Source: Maribacter ulvicola (GTDB taxonomy: Bacteria > Bacteroidota > Bacteroidia > Flavobacteriales > Flavobacteriaceae). Taken from it: 64,000 bases of DNA. The translations under genes were made by a program, and so were the position numbers. The DNA is taken from assembly GCF_900155985.1 (NCBI RefSeq), contig NZ_FTMA01000002.1, forward strand, positions 248,001-312,000. The letters are read 5' to 3'. The notes below the pieces were generated by a model, which saw nothing but the letters and a program-made list of their open reading frames with translations, had not been told where the DNA came from and made no database searches. Positions 17,628 to 27,500 of the stretch are shown here, one piece after another; the stretch's first letter is position 1, and each line of letters begins with the position of its first letter.

Positions 17628-18868
17628 TGCGGTTATTACTCAATTCCTTTATTCTTTTTGTAGGGTTTGGTTTATTTTATGGTTGTAATGAAAAACCTAA
17701 AAAATCAGAATCGGAAGCATCGATGATTATCGTTGAAGAAATGAAATCTCCTGCTACCCCGGCGAGTGCATTGCCGCATCTAATGTCTAATAAAGATGTT
17801 GCGCTACTTTCATGGGTAGAAACTCCAAACGATTCCTTGGCAGTAATGAAATTTTCAGAATTGATCAATGGCGAATGGCAAGAAGCGCAAAATATACTGA
17901 GTGGTACAGATTGGTTCGTAAACTGGGCAGACTACCCAATGATTTCCGAAAACAATGGTAATCTGTGGTCCCATATTCTAAAGAAATCTACCACAGGTAC
18001 CTATTCATATGATGTAAAGATGAACGTAAAGCCTAAAGGTGTAACAGGTTGGAAAACTGCATTGTCTTTACATACCGATGGCACACCCACAGAACACGGT
18101 TTTATAAGTGTAGTCCCCTATAAAAATAACTTCTTTGTGAATTGGCTAGATGGTAGAAATACCGAAGAAAATGAAGCAGGTGAGCGCGGAGCAATGACCT
18201 TGCGTGGCGGTGTAGTTTCTGTTACGGGACAGCTATTGAAAGAGTATGAGCTGGATACTAAAACGTGCGATTGTTGCCAGACTACCTCTGCGATAACCGA
18301 TAACGGACCAATAGTAGTCTATAGAGATCGCTCAGACAATGAAATACGAGATATCAGTATTGTACGTCAGGTGAAAGGGGAGTGGACAACACCACAAGTA
18401 CTACATAAAGATGATTGGCAGATCAAAGGGTGTCCGGTAAACGGACCAAAAGTAGATGCCTTGGGTAACAACTTGGTAGTAGCTTGGTTTACAGGTGCAT
18501 CAAAAAAACAAAAAGTACAAATCGCTTTTTCTTCGGATGGCGGAGCAGAATTTAGTCTACCGGTTACGGTTGCCGAAGGTATGATTATGGGTCGTGTAGA
18601 TGTACTTTGGATGGACGAAGATTACGCAGTGGTAAGTTGGATGGAAGCCGATGACAAAACCGCCTTGTTCAAAACTATGCGGGTAGGTACAGATGGTACA
18701 ACTTCTAAAAGTCAATTGATTACTGAAATGGCCGATTCTAGAAAGTCGGGATTTCCACAAATGGAAATCATCGAAGAAATCCTATATTTTGCATGGACCG
18801 AGCAAGTTGGGGCAGTAACAAACATACGGACAGCAAAGTTGTCCATAGATGCGTTTAAACCTAATTGA
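17627..18868 (+). CDS. BNR/sialidase-fold lipoprotein with Cys cluster
   Basis: 413 residues. Lipobox FYGCN gives lipidated Cys20. Beta-propeller features include an Asp-box like SSDGGAEFSLPV and several WVE/WLDGR/WFTG/WME/WTE blade motifs. A Cys cluster TCDCCQT (Cys214, 216, 217) plus GCP (Cys269) is conserved-looking and could bind metal or be redox active. The catalytic residues of true sialidases are not evident, so glycosidase activity should not be assumed. Co-translated with the TlpA-like protein; its 3' end overlaps the convergent FKBP gene by 8 bases. Confidence 0.78.
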   Translation: MRLLLNSFILFVGFGLFYGCNEKPKKSESEASMIIVEEMKSPATPASALPHLMSNKDVALLSWVETPNDSLAVMKFSELINGEWQEAQNILSGTDWFVNWADYPMISENNGNLWSHILKKSTTGTYSYDVKMNVKPKGVTGWKTALSLHTDGTPTEHGFISVVPYKNNFFVNWLDGRNTEENEAGERGAMTLRGGVVSVTGQLLKEYELDTKTCDCCQTTSAITDNGPIVVYRDRSDNEIRDISIVRQVKGEWTTPQVLHKDDWQIKGCPVNGPKVDALGNNLVVAWFTGASKKQKVQIAFSSDGGAEFSLPVTVAEGMIMGRVDVLWMDEDYAVVSWMEADDKTALFKTMRVGTDGTTSKSQLITEMADSRKSGFPQMEIIEEILYFAWTEQVGAVTNIRTAKLSIDAFKPN

Positions 18869-19331
18869 CCGACTTCAATTCTATATCAAAAATCAATACA
18901 GAACCACCAGGTATGCCGTTATAGTTAAAGCTGCCGTACGCTAGGTGAGACGGAACAAGTAAAATTCCTTTGCCACCTTCATTGAACAATTGAATTCCTT
19001 CTGTCCAGCCTTTAATAACTTGATTAAGACCAATGGCCAAACCCGCTGTATTTTGATCAAAAACAGTACCGTCTAGAAAATATCCTTTATATATTACGGT
19101 TACATTAGAAGAAGCGGACGGTTTTACGCCGTCTCCTTGGTTTTCAATGATGTAGTGCAATCCAGAAGCAGTGGTTTGTGATTCTAGATCGTTAGCGGTT
19201 AAATAGGTTTTTATCTCTTCTTCATTGATAGTAGTATAATCAATAGGGTCTACATTGATAGGGTCTTTGTCATCTGATGATAAACAAGAAACCATAGTAG
19301 TGGTAATAAAAAGGAGTATAAGGTATTTCAT
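18861..19331 (-). CDS. FKBP-type peptidyl-prolyl isomerase lipoprotein
   Basis: 156 residues with lipobox MVSCL (Cys16), so exported and lipidated. The FKBP core is complete: GLHYIIENQGDG, VTVIYKGYFLDGTVFDQN, VIKGWTEGIQL and the C-terminal PGGSVLIFDIELKSV. Assists folding of envelope proteins. Overlaps the BNR gene tail to tail by 8 bases. Confidence 0.93.
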   Translation of the reverse strand: MKYLILLFITTTMVSCLSSDDKDPINVDPIDYTTINEEEIKTYLTANDLESQTTASGLHYIIENQGDGVKPSASSNVTVIYKGYFLDGTVFDQNTAGLAIGLNQVIKGWTEGIQLFNEGGKGILLVPSHLAYGSFNYNGIPGGSVLIFDIELKSVN

Positions 19332-19421
19332 TATCTGAGTATTTGGGATATTGGTTTTTATTTAAATTAAATGCTTTCTTATATAGTGAGAGGAATGTAC
19401 GGTAAAGTAGATAAGTTCCGT

Positions 19422-19619
19422 TTAGGCAATAAAAGTATTTACGGAAAAACGGATACTACAATTTTTATAGAGGTATTTTTGAAATTTTATAGCCTGGGAT
19501 TGCGATTCAAAAATAACGGCTTCTGTAATGCTGTTCGCTAAAACAAGATGCCCAATAAGATACTCTACGTAGTAGGTATTGTTTTCAGAAAGAAGAACAA
19601 AATTTGGCTTATTCGTCAC
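19422..19619 (-). CDS. Small hypothetical protein, 65 residues
   Basis: Not recognised. ATG at 19619, no signal peptide; the sequence has a beta-rich start (FVLLSENNTYYVEYL) and a helix (SQSQAIKFQKYLYKN). It marks the last gene before the repeat-rich accessory region. Could be a chance frame, though length and composition are plausible for a gene. Confidence 0.45.
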   Translation of the reverse strand: MTNKPNFVLLSENNTYYVEYLIGHLVLANSITEAVIFESQSQAIKFQKYLYKNCSIRFSVNTFIA

Positions 19620-19944
19620 GCTATTTATTTTATGATACTAAAATAATGCATTTATTTATGTGATTCTAATTTTTTTAGATTTCCTTGTGAAATGTATATT
19701 TTATTAGGGTTGTTATTATTTTGTTTTCCATTTTTCATGCCATTTGCATACCAATGAAAATGACGGTTTTAAAGATGAAATGGATGCCTCATAATTTAAA
19801 CAGTAATAGCGAATTGCCTTAGAAGTATTGCGATGGAAAAAATACATTACATGCCTGAAATTGTACAGGGTAGCTATAGAATAGGGTTAGCATATTATAA
19901 TTTCTATGACATAGAATTAAGGGAAATTACAGTGGTAGTAAAAC

Positions 19945-19962
19945 ATTCTATTTTACATAATA
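19945..19962 (+). repeat. 18-bp direct repeat, copy 1
   Basis: ATTCTATTTTACATAATA, identical to 20656-20673. The first 17 bases recur inverted at 30113-30129. The TTTACATAA core is also the tail of the other dispersed repeats of this region. Confidence 0.85.
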
Positions 19963-20207
19963 TAAATTATAGTACAAAGCATAGCATTTGAACCAGACAA
20001 CAGAATTTCCGTTTGTAAGCTATAATTCTATATTATATAAAATAGCCCTCAAGCGCTGAGAATCGATTAAAACTTACAACAGGGTCATTAAACTTTTTTA
20101 AGCGGTGTCTGCGACGCATATTTTCATTTGTTCCATAATTTGTCGTTATGTAAAATAGCCGCTACCAAACGCTCGATTGTTTTATAAAATCAAATTGCTC
20201 TGGCAAT

Positions 20208-20642
20208 TTATTTTAAACACAATTATCCATCGCTTGCCAACGCCAAAATAAAAGCTAACCTTTTTGCTATAATTAAAAATTGCGTATTTGATATAATGTA
20301 CGTAATAAAAAATTTAGGCGATTCTCGTGGATAGCCACAAGAGCATAAATTTTAAGAAAAATAAAATTCTATGCACTTGTTATATTTAGAACTTCAATTA
20401 ATCTTCTTTTTAATATTTCATTATCTTTTGTCTTGAAACAAAAGAAACAAAAATTCAAGGCTGCATATAATTTTGGAAACAATTAACGGCTCATTCGCTA
20501 TATTTTAGGAAACATTGTAACTCGTTAAGATTGCTTTGAAATCCCTTGTATAATTGAAACTCTTTAGAAACTGTATTACTAAACCCCTAAAATATGGACG
20601 CTCATTTCTTCTATTGTTTTAACCAAAATTTTATAAGGCCGA
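20208..20642 (+). repeat. Long intergenic repeat R2, copy A
   Basis: Aligns along its length with 29893-30353. Shared blocks include TTTAAACACAATT, CGCTTG then CGCCAAAA, GATTCTCGT, TTAAGATTGCTTTGAAAT and CTATTGTTTT with CCAAAATTTTAT. It contains no ORF; an internal TTTTGTCTTGAAACAAAAG forms a hairpin-like inverted repeat. Divergence between copies is appreciable, so it is an old repeat family. Confidence 0.82.
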
Positions 20643-20655
20643 GAGAAACATCGAG

Positions 20656-20673
20656 ATTCTATTTTACATAATA
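20656..20673 (+). repeat. 18-bp direct repeat, copy 2
   Basis: Identical to 19945-19962; the two bracket about 730 bases that include the R2 repeat. Confidence 0.85.
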
Positions 20674-20705
20674 CTATGAAATAAGAATTAATGGTTAATC
20701 TAAAT

Positions 20706-21560
20706 TTACAAGCTATTTAATATCTTCTTTTCTATCTCATTGAACCCTTTATTACTAGGTACGTGTTTAGATTCCTTAAGTAAAACTACTTCCTTTAAAG
20801 TTGGAAAAATTCTTTTCGATCTTTTTATCATTTTCCCTCCAGGAAACATAAGATCTTTTTCTGCTGCAAAAATTGTAATTGGTGTATTTAAATTTTGAGC
20901 GTTCTTTTTGGATATTGTTGGTAATGGCGAAAAGTCCATATTACAATGTTGAAAAGTAGTTGACATAAATGCTAATGCAAAATCATCATATTCGGTAAAA
21001 AGCACATTCATTACTTTTTTAATGTATTGCTGATTATTTGTTTTTATAAATTTTTTTAAAGGCAAAAACATTTTAAATAAGCCTAAAAGAGGATTTCCGT
21101 TTACTATATAAACAGGCGCAATTAGGAATACTTCTTTTATATGTACTTGACTATACTCAAGAGCTTTTAAACTTATGAGTCCACCAAAAGAAAATCCTAC
21201 TAAAGTTACATTGGTAAGGCCTAATTTAATAACCACCTCTAATAACCATTGTCCGTAGTCAAGAGATTTCATATCTAACCTATCTTCATCACTTTTGTTA
21301 GGTTGCGCAAGTACATCTATTGTATAAACACAAAATTTAGAGGAGAGTTTCGGAAATGATTCTAAAATTAATGGTGCACAGCCTCCAGTGCCATGAATAA
21401 GTAATAAAGGTGGTTGTTTAACATCTCCAGTTATGATGATATTTGTGTTACCAAAACTTGTCTCTATCCTTTTTTCGGAATATTCAATATTGAGCTCATT
21501 TAATTTTTGATTATAAAGGTTTAGAATTTTTTCTTTTCCTTCTTGTGATTTGAAAAACAT
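20706..21560 (-). CDS. Alpha/beta hydrolase
   Basis: 284 residues. Oxyanion-hole HGTGG lies near residue 56, nucleophile elbow GFSFGG near 122, an acid in AAEKDLMFPGG and the catalytic His in ESKHVPS near the C-terminus, giving a complete triad. No signal peptide, so cytoplasmic. Substrate unknown. Last gene of a minus-strand accessory block; 29 bases downstream of the SDR gene. Confidence 0.87.
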   Translation of the reverse strand: MFFKSQEGKEKILNLYNQKLNELNIEYSEKRIETSFGNTNIIITGDVKQPPLLLIHGTGGCAPLILESFPKLSSKFCVYTIDVLAQPNKSDEDRLDMKSLDYGQWLLEVVIKLGLTNVTLVGFSFGGLISLKALEYSQVHIKEVFLIAPVYIVNGNPLLGLFKMFLPLKKFIKTNNQQYIKKVMNVLFTEYDDFALAFMSTTFQHCNMDFSPLPTISKKNAQNLNTPITIFAAEKDLMFPGGKMIKRSKRIFPTLKEVVLLKESKHVPSNKGFNEIEKKILNSL

Positions 21561-21589
21561 ATACTGTTCTTATTTTGATTGATGATTTA

Positions 21590-22315
21590 TTAATGTGAGG
21601 TACTATATATTACAGGCATTTGCCCTTTCCATTTTGCCCATAAGTCATTATCGTATATTAAACTAGCCATAAAATGGCCAACATTTATTCGGCTCACTTT
21701 ACCTGCATTAAAAATAGCGCTTCTGGTTGGTGAAGGATGTATTTCGTAATCGGTTACCTCTTCCTCATTAATTAAGCCATCTGGTCTTACTGCAGCCCAT
21801 TCAATAACATTATTATTTTGACCAATTTGAGTTCGTAAGTAATCTGCCGCTTTTTCATTATCTACATGAGGTGGTAATAACAAACGAAGCAATCCAATGA
21901 CACATTTTTGTGCAAAAGATATTGGCTCGTTTAAATCGCGATTACGATTGCCAGTGGTGTTCATTAAGACAAACTTTGTAGGATTTTGTGGATTATTTGA
22001 TTTTACAGCATTGCATAATCGCCTTGTAGCATCTGTAACTAATCTTCTAGGTTTTCCATAAATTCCTTTAAAGGTTAAATTATGCCCAAGGCAAGAAGCA
22101 ACTGCATGACAATCGCTTACAATAGCACGCATTTCTGCATCACTTAAGTCTAATACACTTGCAGTGATAATTTGTAAGTTCTTATTGATTTTCCAGGATT
22201 CTGGCAATTTATCTTGAGATCTTACAATTACTTTTACTTTATGTTTTTCATTTAGTAGATGTTCTACTAATTTGCTTCCTGTGGCACCACTTGCCCCTAC
22301 TACTAAAACTGTCAT
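21590..22315 (-). CDS. NAD(P)-binding SDR-like protein, copy 1
   Basis: 241 residues, atypical/extended short-chain dehydrogenase with the N-terminal VGASGATGSKLVEHLL nucleotide site and an NmrA-like layout (VMNTTGN, VRPDGLI, SRINVGHFMAS). It is a close paralogue of the gene at 41318-42049: by eye roughly three quarters of residues are identical along the whole length, and the bases before the ATG are similar too. Substrate unknown. Confidence 0.86.
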   Translation of the reverse strand: MTVLVVGASGATGSKLVEHLLNEKHKVKVIVRSQDKLPESWKINKNLQIITASVLDLSDAEMRAIVSDCHAVASCLGHNLTFKGIYGKPRRLVTDATRRLCNAVKSNNPQNPTKFVLMNTTGNRNRDLNEPISFAQKCVIGLLRLLLPPHVDNEKAADYLRTQIGQNNNVIEWAAVRPDGLINEEEVTDYEIHPSPTRSAIFNAGKVSRINVGHFMASLIYDNDLWAKWKGQMPVIYSTSH

Positions 22316-22398
22316 ATTGATTATATTTTGATTGATTGATGTACTTTAAAGACGATGAGCCACTATAATTGTTTCACTTACTAATGCTTTTATTTATT

Positions 22399-23190
22399 CT
22401 ATGTGAATGGCGTACCTATAACATGGAAAACCAAATCGAATACTATATGAGCCATAATAGCTACCAAAAGACCTCTTTTCCAAAATATCCATCCAAAGGT
22501 TGAACCGGTTATTAAGTTTCCAACCATAGTCACACCAATTGAAAAAGGAGTTAACTCAACAAAATTCTTTGATAATGGAAGGTGTATTAATCCGAAAAAC
22601 AATGCAGAAATAATAATACCTGTCCAAATCATTTTGTTAGTTGGGTTATCTACTTTTCTGAAGAATTGAAGAATTGCAATTATTAGTGACATTAATCCTA
22701 ATCGAAACATTATCTCTTCACTAATACCTGCAGAGAAAGCAACAAGTGCATAAAAAGGTTTGGATGGTCGCGATATTTTACCAACAACTGGATACAATTC
22801 TTTCTGTAATTCAAATAATCCTAATAGAATTAAAGCAACCACTGTAGCCAAAATAACACTAGAAAAAATAGCTTTCCAGTCTATTAATTTTGCAACAGGT
22901 AGTTTTGAAAAAAATCTAGTTATAAGAGGTGCTCCCAGATTAGTCTTAGCCGAAAACCATAATCCAATAAACACCAAAATAGTACCTAAAACTAAGCTAC
23001 TAATCCCAATAGTTATGACGTCATCTAAAACAGATTCATTTAAACGAACGTTAGACATTCCTGCTTCTATATTTAATCTTTTTACCTCTCTGCTAAATGG
23101 AATGTTTATTAATGATCCTATTAAAAAAAGTAATAACACACTAATAGCAGTTTGCCAACGATGATTTTTCTTTTCTTCTTTATTTTTCAT
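22399..23190 (-). CDS. CPBP-family intramembrane protease, copy 1
   Basis: 263 residues from ATG 23190; the frame could start at 23217, inside the upstream gene. About seven membrane segments. The CPBP signature is present: SEEIMFR (EExxxR) near residue 160 and the metal His in FFGLIHLPLS. These are Rce1/AbiG-like membrane proteases, sometimes acting in bacteriocin maturation or immunity. Directly follows another CPBP gene. Confidence 0.86.
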   Translation of the reverse strand: MKNKEEKKNHRWQTAISVLLLFLIGSLINIPFSREVKRLNIEAGMSNVRLNESVLDDVITIGISSLVLGTILVFIGLWFSAKTNLGAPLITRFFSKLPVAKLIDWKAIFSSVILATVVALILLGLFELQKELYPVVGKISRPSKPFYALVAFSAGISEEIMFRLGLMSLIIAILQFFRKVDNPTNKMIWTGIIISALFFGLIHLPLSKNFVELTPFSIGVTMVGNLITGSTFGWIFWKRGLLVAIMAHIVFDLVFHVIGTPFT

Positions 23191-23209
23191 GATTGATAAA
23201 GTAAATAAA

Positions 23210-23944
23210 CTATTCAATTACTTGTAGAATACCAACCATTGCCGATAAGATAACCAGCCAGTGGATTATTATGTTAATGTATAATTTTTTAGAAAAAAGA
23301 AAAATAATTCCAAATATAATGCCCCAGGCAAAATACCATCCAAACCAAATTCCATTTCCAGTAATTGAGTCTATTGCTCTCATTCCGTGTTGAAAAATAA
23401 AAGGTATTGAAGCTATTAGTACAGCTAGCCATTTGTTTACTTTACGACTCATTAAAGACTTTATTGCAAAGCCTCGGTATACAATTTCTTCTACGATACC
23501 AGCAACCAATGCTAAAAAGACAAAAATCACTCTAGCTGTTGTTGTTTTGGGGCTAAATGAAGGGATTGAGTTTAATTTTTCAACGTTTATAGTTGATTTA
23601 GCCAATGCCATTTCTATAAAAATGAGTAATCCAAATGCAATAATTAAATATCCCATAATAGAATAAATCATTTTCTTTTTAGATAACGCAATTCCAATAT
23701 CACTCCATGACCAATTAGAATCTTTTAAAATTCTTGATATGATGTACAATTGAAGTAAATACCAAGAAATGATGAGTATATAATTTAAATAATAGGCATC
23801 TAAAAATGAATTTAACGATTTAAGGTCAATACCTGATATAACAGGTTGACTTGAAAGTAATATTGAAATAAGTGTCGCAATAATTGGAAACCCAATTAAT
23901 ACTCCAAGTATTTTTGATAGTTGTATGGACGTTTTAGTTTTCAT
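23210..23944 (-). CDS. CPBP-family intramembrane protease, copy 2
   Basis: 244 residues, about seven membrane segments. Signature VEEIVYRGFA (EExxYR) near residue 150, and His in IFQHGMRA. First gene of a run that continues with the other CPBP, the SDR and the hydrolase. A 23-base element shared with two other promoters of the locus lies about 65-85 bases before its start. Confidence 0.86.
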   Translation of the reverse strand: MKTKTSIQLSKILGVLIGFPIIATLISILLSSQPVISGIDLKSLNSFLDAYYLNYILIISWYLLQLYIISRILKDSNWSWSDIGIALSKKKMIYSIMGYLIIAFGLLIFIEMALAKSTINVEKLNSIPSFSPKTTTARVIFVFLALVAGIVEEIVYRGFAIKSLMSRKVNKWLAVLIASIPFIFQHGMRAIDSITGNGIWFGWYFAWGIIFGIIFLFSKKLYINIIIHWLVILSAMVGILQVIE

Positions 23945-24007
23945 CTTTTTTGTATTTCTGCTATTATTGATTTTTAGTCAAAGTAATGGAATACATTAAT
24001 AAAGGGA

Positions 24008-24030
24008 AAGGAAAAGTACAGGGACGTAAG
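24008..24030 (-). promoter_or_regulatory. Shared promoter element before the CPBP genes (LytTR-site candidate)
   Basis: On the minus strand CTTACGTCCCTGTACTTTTC, matching elements at 29481-29501 and 27583-27602. The homology extends upstream (CTTAAACCT) and downstream to a TACTTTG that resembles a -7 box. Position before three separate transcription starts suggests an operator. Confidence 0.5.
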
Positions 24031-24061
24031 ATTTGAGGTTTAAGCGTTTTATATTAAGATT

Positions 24062-24619
24062 CTATATCTTTCTCGTATTATTTTTTCGTTGTAGGTTAGT
24101 TTTTTCTTTTTCTATAATATCGTCAATAAAGACATTGACATTTAATTCTTTCAATTCTGCGTACAGCTTTTTATTTTGGTTTGCTTTTTCTGCTAATTTG
24201 TATTTCATTTCCTGGTATTTCAATCTAGCCCAATCATTTTTACGCAAAAAATTACGCATCAAAATGTGTCTTTCTAATGGTTTACTATTCGTTAAACAAA
24301 CATAAAGATGATGAGTAATTGTGTCTAAAACACAATGAGAAGATTCTCTGTTTCTTTTAAAAACCTCTCGTTTTTCAAGCCCTTGATTTCCGTTATGATA
24401 ATACCCGATTTTAATTAGTCCAGATTTTATTTTTTCAAATTCTGATTCGTTTTTGTAAATAATATCAATGTCAATTATTAGTTTTGAATCCAAATTTGGG
24501 ACAGAAGTACTGCCAACGTGTTCAATGTGATATTCAATTCCATTTAAACCAATTTCAATTTCACGTTTTAGTTCTGCGAAATTTGTAATCCAGTCGGTTG
24601 TATATTTTTTTATTAACAT
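24062..24619 (-). CDS. GrpB family protein
   Basis: 185 residues. HIEHVGSTSVPNLDSKLIIDI near residue 35 is the GrpB signature, which places it in the nucleotidyltransferase-like superfamily (UPF0157). A basic C-terminal tail follows. Biochemical role unknown. Stands alone between the CPBP run and the S15 peptidase gene. Confidence 0.9.
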   Translation of the reverse strand: MLIKKYTTDWITNFAELKREIEIGLNGIEYHIEHVGSTSVPNLDSKLIIDIDIIYKNESEFEKIKSGLIKIGYYHNGNQGLEKREVFKRNRESSHCVLDTITHHLYVCLTNSKPLERHILMRNFLRKNDWARLKYQEMKYKLAEKANQNKKLYAELKELNVNVFIDDIIEKEKTNLQRKNNTRKI

Positions 24620-24681
24620 AGGATTTTGGTATATGACACAAAATTGTTCGTTAAAGTTTTAAAATAGAGGTTTACTTTCTT

Positions 24682-26904
24682 TTATTTTCTAGAATTCCAA
24701 ATAGGTAATGAAATACTACTGTTACCAGTGAAATTTATTTGTAAAGGAATTACAGCATCTTTAATATTTTCTTCATTGACATCTTTTCCAGTACCATAAT
24801 TTATTTGCGCGTTGTTGTTTTTATTTACATTTACAACAACTACAATACGACTTCCTTTTTCTAATTTTTTACTGATTAATTTAGAATTATTAAAAGAGAT
24901 TTCTGTGAATTCATTTGGTGTTAATAAAACACGTTTTTCTCTATCTTTTGCAAAACTTGCTCTACCAATATAATAGCTTAAATGAAAATATTTGTTTTCT
25001 GGTGTTAGTTGATATACAATTACAGAATAATCAACGTCTTTTTTATTAATTGAAAATTCAAGATTCCCAAAAAATGATCCGTTAATAAGAACATCTTCTT
25101 TTAAAGCTTCAGATTTAAAAACCAATCCATCTTTTAAGTTGATTTGTTCACGTTCTAGAGGCCAAGGGTAATATTCGGTATTAGTAATGCTTTCTCTATC
25201 TTTAAAATCGACTGTCATTTCAATTTCAGAAGCATTAACATCTGATATTAAGGTATAAAAATCATCAACTTTAGTTGCACTTAGATGAAAAGTTAAGGTG
25301 TCACTTGTCATAGCATTTAAACTTGATTTATGCATCCAAGTATCAGTATCCATTACTTGGAAGTTTACTTTATCTTTTAAAATAATTGGCTTTTCTTTTC
25401 CTTTTAAAATGTAATCAAACCATTGATAAATAATGTCCTCTTCAATGTTTATTAAAGCAGTTTTGTCTAGTTTATAATTTCTTAAACTTTCCTCTGGTTT
25501 CGTTTGTGCAGTCCAATGATCATAAGGTCCAACTAATAAATAATGGTTTGGATTTTTCGCATATTTATGATGCTCATTAAAATAATACATTGCTCCTCTT
25601 TGTGAGTCATCATAATAACCAGTAATTGTTAAAATTGGAATGTCAATCTTTGCAAATTCTTGTTTATATGGAATCATTTTTTTCCAAAAGTCATCATAAC
25701 TAGGATGTTGCATGTAGGTATTCCATAATTTATTTACTTGTCCATCTAAACTATCTAACTTATTAAAAGCAACTCCAGTTTTGTACCACGTATTTTTTAA
25801 GGTATTCCAACGATTAAAATCATTTGAAGCTTTAAAGTCTAAAAACTTGTTGTTGGTTACATAAAAATTCCAAGAATATGAATAATTATGTAGCACATTA
25901 TTTTCCATTGGATAATCAATTCCAGGTGCAATTGCTACCATTGGAACTATTGTTTTTAACGATGGATGCACTTTGTGTTTCATTGAAGCCCATTGTGTAA
26001 AGCCATTATAACTTCCACCAACCATTGCAACTTTTTGATTAGACCAAGACTGTTTGCTAATCCAATCAATGACTTCATACACATCTGTGTTTTCATATTC
26101 AAGAGGTTTTATGTCGCTTTTACTCCGTCTTTTTCCTCTTGTATTGGCAATGACTCCAACATATCCTTTGGATGCAGCTAACGTTGTTGAAGCCACATTT
26201 GTTCCTGTATAAATTGAAGAAACTAATATTGCAGATTTTTTAGTAGTTGAATTTCCTTTTCGTTTTACGACTACAACTGAAACTTCTGCACCATCTTTCA
26301 TCGGAATTACGATACTATCATTTACAGCATATCTGCGTTTATGATCTTGCTTTATTTCTTCAAAATAAATAGCTCTAGTTGATGAAAACACAGTGCTTAA
26401 AAAATATTTTTTTACTAAATCTATAGCTGTAGCTTGTGCTATTTTTTCTGATTTAATATTGCTATACGTATTCTTAAAATTGCTCACGTAATAATCTGTA
26501 GGATCTCTAATTATTAATGCTTTATCTAAATTAATAACTTGTATATCATCAGATTTCTTTACGTATTTTCTGTAAGATTTTTTAAAGGCACCTTTAAAGT
26601 TCTTAGAAAGCTTTGCCTCTACATAATGCATGTATATATCTAAATAATGTCTTTGATCTATTGGTGTTTCTTTAATTCTTTTTTTGAAAGTAACTAAAGC
26701 CTCTTTATAATTACCTCTAATTAACTGGAACTTAAATACATCTAATTTTGATAAGTTTTGAGTATCACATAATACTGCTAATTGCTGCATTTGATTTGCA
26801 AGCGCTACAGAATCTGATAGTTCCACCTTCTTAAATGCCACTTCTTGCGCAAAAGAAGTCATACTAATTGTGCTTAAAAATAATATCAGGACTGATTTTT
26901 TCAT
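24682..26904 (-). CDS. Secreted CocE/X-Pro dipeptidyl-peptidase (S15) hydrolase
   Basis: 740 residues with a signal peptide (LSTISMTSFAQ, cleavage near residue 19). An N-terminal helical extension of ~170 residues precedes the alpha/beta hydrolase domain. Nucleophile Ser lies in VGGSYNGF (around residue 295), Asp in TGYYDDSQRG and His in GPYDHWTAQ; a C-terminal jelly-roll (X-Pro_C) completes the family layout. Cleaves esters or N-terminal peptides in the periplasm or outside. Two bases after the lipoprotein gene upstream, so co-transcribed. Confidence 0.9.
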   Translation of the reverse strand: MKKSVLILFLSTISMTSFAQEVAFKKVELSDSVALANQMQQLAVLCDTQNLSKLDVFKFQLIRGNYKEALVTFKKRIKETPIDQRHYLDIYMHYVEAKLSKNFKGAFKKSYRKYVKKSDDIQVINLDKALIIRDPTDYYVSNFKNTYSNIKSEKIAQATAIDLVKKYFLSTVFSSTRAIYFEEIKQDHKRRYAVNDSIVIPMKDGAEVSVVVVKRKGNSTTKKSAILVSSIYTGTNVASTTLAASKGYVGVIANTRGKRRSKSDIKPLEYENTDVYEVIDWISKQSWSNQKVAMVGGSYNGFTQWASMKHKVHPSLKTIVPMVAIAPGIDYPMENNVLHNYSYSWNFYVTNNKFLDFKASNDFNRWNTLKNTWYKTGVAFNKLDSLDGQVNKLWNTYMQHPSYDDFWKKMIPYKQEFAKIDIPILTITGYYDDSQRGAMYYFNEHHKYAKNPNHYLLVGPYDHWTAQTKPEESLRNYKLDKTALINIEEDIIYQWFDYILKGKEKPIILKDKVNFQVMDTDTWMHKSSLNAMTSDTLTFHLSATKVDDFYTLISDVNASEIEMTVDFKDRESITNTEYYPWPLEREQINLKDGLVFKSEALKEDVLINGSFFGNLEFSINKKDVDYSVIVYQLTPENKYFHLSYYIGRASFAKDREKRVLLTPNEFTEISFNNSKLISKKLEKGSRIVVVVNVNKNNNAQINYGTGKDVNEENIKDAVIPLQINFTGNSSISLPIWNSRK

Positions 26905-26906
26905 TG

Positions 26907-27500
26907 TTACTTTTTATTTGGGTTCGAGTAACGAATTAACTCTTCACTGTACAAAAAACCGTCTTGTGTTTGCGTCATTTTAATAAAGTTTTTTATTCCT
27001 GGTGCGTATAACCAAACTTCATCCGTTTGTGCGTTGTATCCTCTGGAATTTGAAACGGTTCCTTTGTATTCTATGGTATAAGCCATAAATGTTCCTGCTC
27101 CTACTCTTTCTTCTTTAAAAGACAAAACTTCTGCATCTTGACTTTGTTTTCCTGTGGTACCATCTTGACTTGTCCAGTTTTTTTCATATTTCCATTTTTT
27201 CCCTACTTCTAATGGCCACTTATATTTTGGTGTTTTGCTTGTTTCTGGTTTTACTATATCTGATACTGGAATAGTGTCTTTTCCAATGATCATGCCTAAA
27301 GCACCATCTATATTAATTATTTTTCTTGTGTCTTCTCCATCTGAACGTACTTCTCCTTCAGTTGTTACACCTTTATATTTCCAAGTCCATGTTTCTCCAA
27401 CTGCATAATCGGTTAATGTTGGCTGTTTTACTACTAAAGTGTTGTCTTCACAGCAATAAAATAACAGAGAAATGATAATTAGAAAAATGATTTTTACTAT
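26907..27500 (-). pseudogene. Lipoprotein gene lacking a normal start codon
   Basis: An ATG exists at 27293, but the frame stays open upstream to a stop at 27543-27545 and encodes a clear lipoprotein signal (VKIIFLIIISLLFYCCEDN) followed by a repeated-looking module (GETWTWKYKG and later GKKWKYEKNW). No ATG, GTG or TTG is available in frame before the signal; an ATA at 27500-27498 sits exactly where ATG is expected. Either the start codon has mutated, a rare ATA/ATT start is used, or only the shorter 128-residue form is made. Coding continues intact to 26907, next to the S15 peptidase gene. Confidence 0.6.

Larger units (their letters stand above)
19620..20705. other. 1.1 kb non-coding region with repeats (left edge of the accessory region)
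   Basis: No credible ORF. Holds an 18-bp direct repeat (19945-19962 and 20656-20673) and one copy of a ~435-bp repeat (20208-20642) shared with 29893-30353. The sequence is markedly AT-rich. Confidence 0.7.
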
